A stretch of DNA of 64,000 nucleotides from Prauserella isguenensis (lineage in GTDB: Bacteria; Actinomycetota; Actinomycetes; Mycobacteriales; Pseudonocardiaceae), in assembly GCF_014191605.1 (NCBI RefSeq), contig NZ_JACHWU010000009.1, forward strand, positions 22,016 through 86,015, written 5' to 3'. The position numbers and the translations under genes are program-made. Below the pieces are notes generated by a model that saw only the letters and a list, made by a program, of their open reading frames with translations, was not told the DNA's origin and did not search any database. This document shows, piece by piece, positions 62,792 to 64,000 of the stretch; the first letter of the stretch is position 1, and every line of letters begins with the position of its first letter.

Positions 62792-63306
62792 GCCCCCACA
62801 GTGCCACGTTTCGCGCCTTCTGTCCACTGTGGCCCTGGAGGTGGTCCACAATGGAGGCACACAGTCCACAAGCACCAGAATGTGGCGGTTGACGTGGAAT
62901 GGGCCCGTACGGCGGAGTTCGGTGTGCCCGGCACGGCGCAGCGTGTTCGCCCGATGACGGTGCGTCGATCCTGCGGGAGTCTTTCGCGGTCGAAGCCGGC
63001 CGCGGCGACACCCATGCAGCGGACACCCTCACGGTCCGTATAGACACGTTTCGTACTCGCCAGGACGCGCTGCGTGATGACCGCAGGTGGACACGTGTCC
63101 CCAGGAGCAACGGCGGTCCACCCGGCATACACACCGGCCACGCAGAGAAGCCCGATCGCCAGACTAGCCCGACCGCCGCCGATGCGAGCGAGGCCGCACT
63201 TCTGCGGGGGCCGCGCTTCTGCGGGGTCGAGCGCCTCCGGGACGGAGCCCGGAAGCAGCCGATGTGGAGGGGCTGCACCCCACGCGAAAGGGAGACGGCA
63301 ACGAAA
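62792..63306. other. Gene-free region between padR and the initiator tRNA
   Basis: I find no convincing gene here. Open frames on both strands have unnatural composition. The only features are the GTCCAC repeats next to padR and the start of the tRNA terminator duplication at the far end. Confidence 0.5.
62822..62869 (-). promoter_or_regulatory. Three GTCCAC repeats upstream of padR
   Basis: GTCCAC occurs at 62822, 62844 and 62864 (GTGGAC on the coding strand), spaced 22 and 20 bp, about two helical turns. This suits cooperative binding by an autoregulating PadR protein. Confidence 0.45.
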
Positions 63307-63339
63307 AACCCCTGCCTACACACTCCGTAGACAGGGGTT
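63307..63339 (-). terminator. Terminator of the first initiator tRNA
   Basis: AACCCCTG-C-CTAC pairs with GTAG-A-CAGGGGTT around a 7-base loop. On the minus strand TTTTTCG follows. It lies 12 bp after the tRNA. Confidence 0.9.
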
Positions 63340-63351
63340 CTTCGATCTCTG

Positions 63352-63425
63352 TAGCGGGGACAGGATTTGAACCTGCGACCTCTGGGTTATGAGCCCAGCG
63401 AGCTACCGAACTGCTCCACCCCGCG
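63352..63425 (-). tRNA. Initiator tRNA-Met (fMet, anticodon CAT)
   Basis: The 74-nt gene folds as a tRNA with 5' CGCGGGG and 3' CCCCGCTA. The anticodon arm CTGGGCTCATAACCCAG has three G-C pairs above the CAT loop, and the first acceptor position is an unpaired C, both hallmarks of initiator tRNA. CCA is not encoded. A TATAGAT -10-like sequence lies upstream (63435-63441). Confidence 0.96.
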
Positions 63426-63889
63426 TCGTTGTGTATCTATAACTGTACAGGCCACGGTGATCGTCTTTTCACGGGGGTGCCTACGCGCTCGTCCACCTCC
63501 GGGCGTGCGTCGTGCGCTGCGGTTTCACGCGCGTCGGCACGGCACCGGCGGCCGCACCTTGGGGCGCCCACGGCCGGACGCGCCGCGGCGACGGCGATGC
63601 CCTCGTCCCACCGAGTCCGGCGCACCGCCCGTACCGGCCCTGACGCCGGGCACCCCTGACGCATGGGCCCCGTGACGGCGCTGAGCGCCCCGCTCACGCC
63701 CGCCACAACGGGCGCGCCTTCCACGGGACCCGAGTGCCGAACACACCGCCTGCGCGCCGATCTGACCGCCTCCTCGGGCCTCACCCGAATCGCACGCGTG
63801 GAACTCGGGGGTGTGTGGAGGGGCCGCGCCCCTACTGCACCAACGAAAGCGGCCCCCACAGCACTGGCGAATGAGAGGCGGCAGCGAAG
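63426..63889. other. Spacer between the two initiator tRNA genes
   Basis: No gene is supported. The region holds the promoter of the first tRNA next to 63426; the rest is GC-rich with only shadow frames. Confidence 0.5.
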
Positions 63890-63922
63890 AACCCCTGCCT
63901 ACGCACTCCGTAGACAGGGGTT
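63890..63922 (-). terminator. Terminator of the second initiator tRNA
   Basis: This repeats the terminator at 63307-63339 almost exactly (one changed loop base) and lies at the same distance from its tRNA. Confidence 0.9.
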
Positions 63923-63934
63923 CTTCGATCTCTG

Positions 63935-64000
63935 TAGCGGGGACAGGATTTGAACCTGCGACCTCTGGGTTATGAGCCCAGCGAGCTACCGAACTGCTCC
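63935..64000 (-). tRNA. Second initiator tRNA-Met (fMet), cut by the window end
   Basis: The visible 66 nt are identical to the first copy over the shared part (3' end through the anticodon arm CTGGGCTCATAACCCAG and D-arm). The last eight 5' bases lie beyond the window. Confidence 0.95.

Noticed and set aside
62779..63141. 120-codon minus-strand frame upstream of padR
   Set aside because: It overlaps the padR start region, has no ribosome-binding site or coding-like sequence, and matches nothing I recognise.
63437..63859. 140-codon frame between the initiator tRNA genes
   Set aside because: Composition is arginine/alanine/valine-rich without domain signs. It ends next to the tRNA promoter.
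1..64000. Mobile elements, prophage or defence systems
   Set aside because: No transposase, integrase, phage structural, restriction, toxin-antitoxin or CRISPR gene is recognisable, and the GC-rich coding style is uniform apart from short promoter regions.

Overview
The window is very GC-rich actinobacterial DNA with dense overlapping genes (ATGA, GTGA and TTGA junctions), GTG and leaderless starts, and long antisense shadow frames. An AftA-type arabinofuranosyltransferase points to an arabinogalactan cell wall. Together with the tmRNA tag and gene content this suggests a Pseudonocardiaceae-like organism (Saccharomonospora, Prauserella or Amycolatopsis type); the family assignment is inference. 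I see no insertion sequence, prophage or CRISPR array. It reads as ordinary chromosome made of catabolic operons plus a conserved translation and cell-division block.

Layout. 1-3.2 kb: end of an HrpB-type helicase gene, an ion-channel-like membrane protein, a dienelactone hydrolase, and two small unknown genes. 3.3-11.2 kb: a complete histidine-utilisation operon (hutH-hutU-M20 amidohydrolase-hutF-hutI) with a divergent IclR regulator. 11.4-15.6 kb: a Tat-exported PhoX-like phosphatase and a pair of DUF21/CBS membrane proteins. 15.8-21 kb: a five-gene peptide/nickel-family ABC importer. 21.1-27.6 kb: an FMN/F420-type oxidase and a choline-to-glycine-betaine cluster (TetR regulator, betaine aldehyde dehydrogenase, APC permease, choline oxidase). 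27.7-29.9 kb: an uncharacterised three-gene membrane operon whose last gene looks broken. 30-36 kb: L-isoaspartyl methyltransferase, a frameshifted alkaline phosphatase, an orphan SbnB-like dehydrogenase, a TetR regulator and a zinc alcohol dehydrogenase. 36.2-38.2 kb: aftA. 38.2-49 kb: a hexuronate cluster (TRAP transporter, GH31 glycosidase, ManD-type dehydratase, LacI regulator, UxaC, UxuB). 49-53 kb: a LURP-one-like protein, a LysR/MFS pair and a nitronate monooxygenase. 53-56.2 kb: tmRNA and a sensor protein/histidine kinase/response regulator operon. 56.4-62.8 kb: acyltransferase, amidohydrolase, smpB, ftsX, ftsE, prfB and a PadR regulator. 63.3-64 kb: two initiator tRNA genes, the second cut by the window end.

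How the genes work together. The hut operon degrades histidine through urocanate, imidazolone propionate and formiminoglutamate to N-formylglutamate. No classical HutG is present, so the M20 enzyme inside the operon is the candidate deformylase. The choline cluster makes the osmoprotectant glycine betaine, with an APC permease as likely importer. The uronate cluster takes glucuronate to fructuronate, mannonate and probably 2-keto-3-deoxygluconate; matching operator-like sequences lie at the manD/lacI intergenic region and before uxaC.

Points worth attention: short tandem duplications that start inside the last codons and span the stop codon at three unrelated loci; a one-base frameshift in the alkaline phosphatase; an Asp-to-Asn change at a predicted metal ligand of HutI; several strong inverted repeats at divergent promoters; and a recurring leaderless promoter pattern. 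I did not find a clearly new defence or mobile system. The least explained unit is the three-gene membrane operon at 27.7-29.9 kb.
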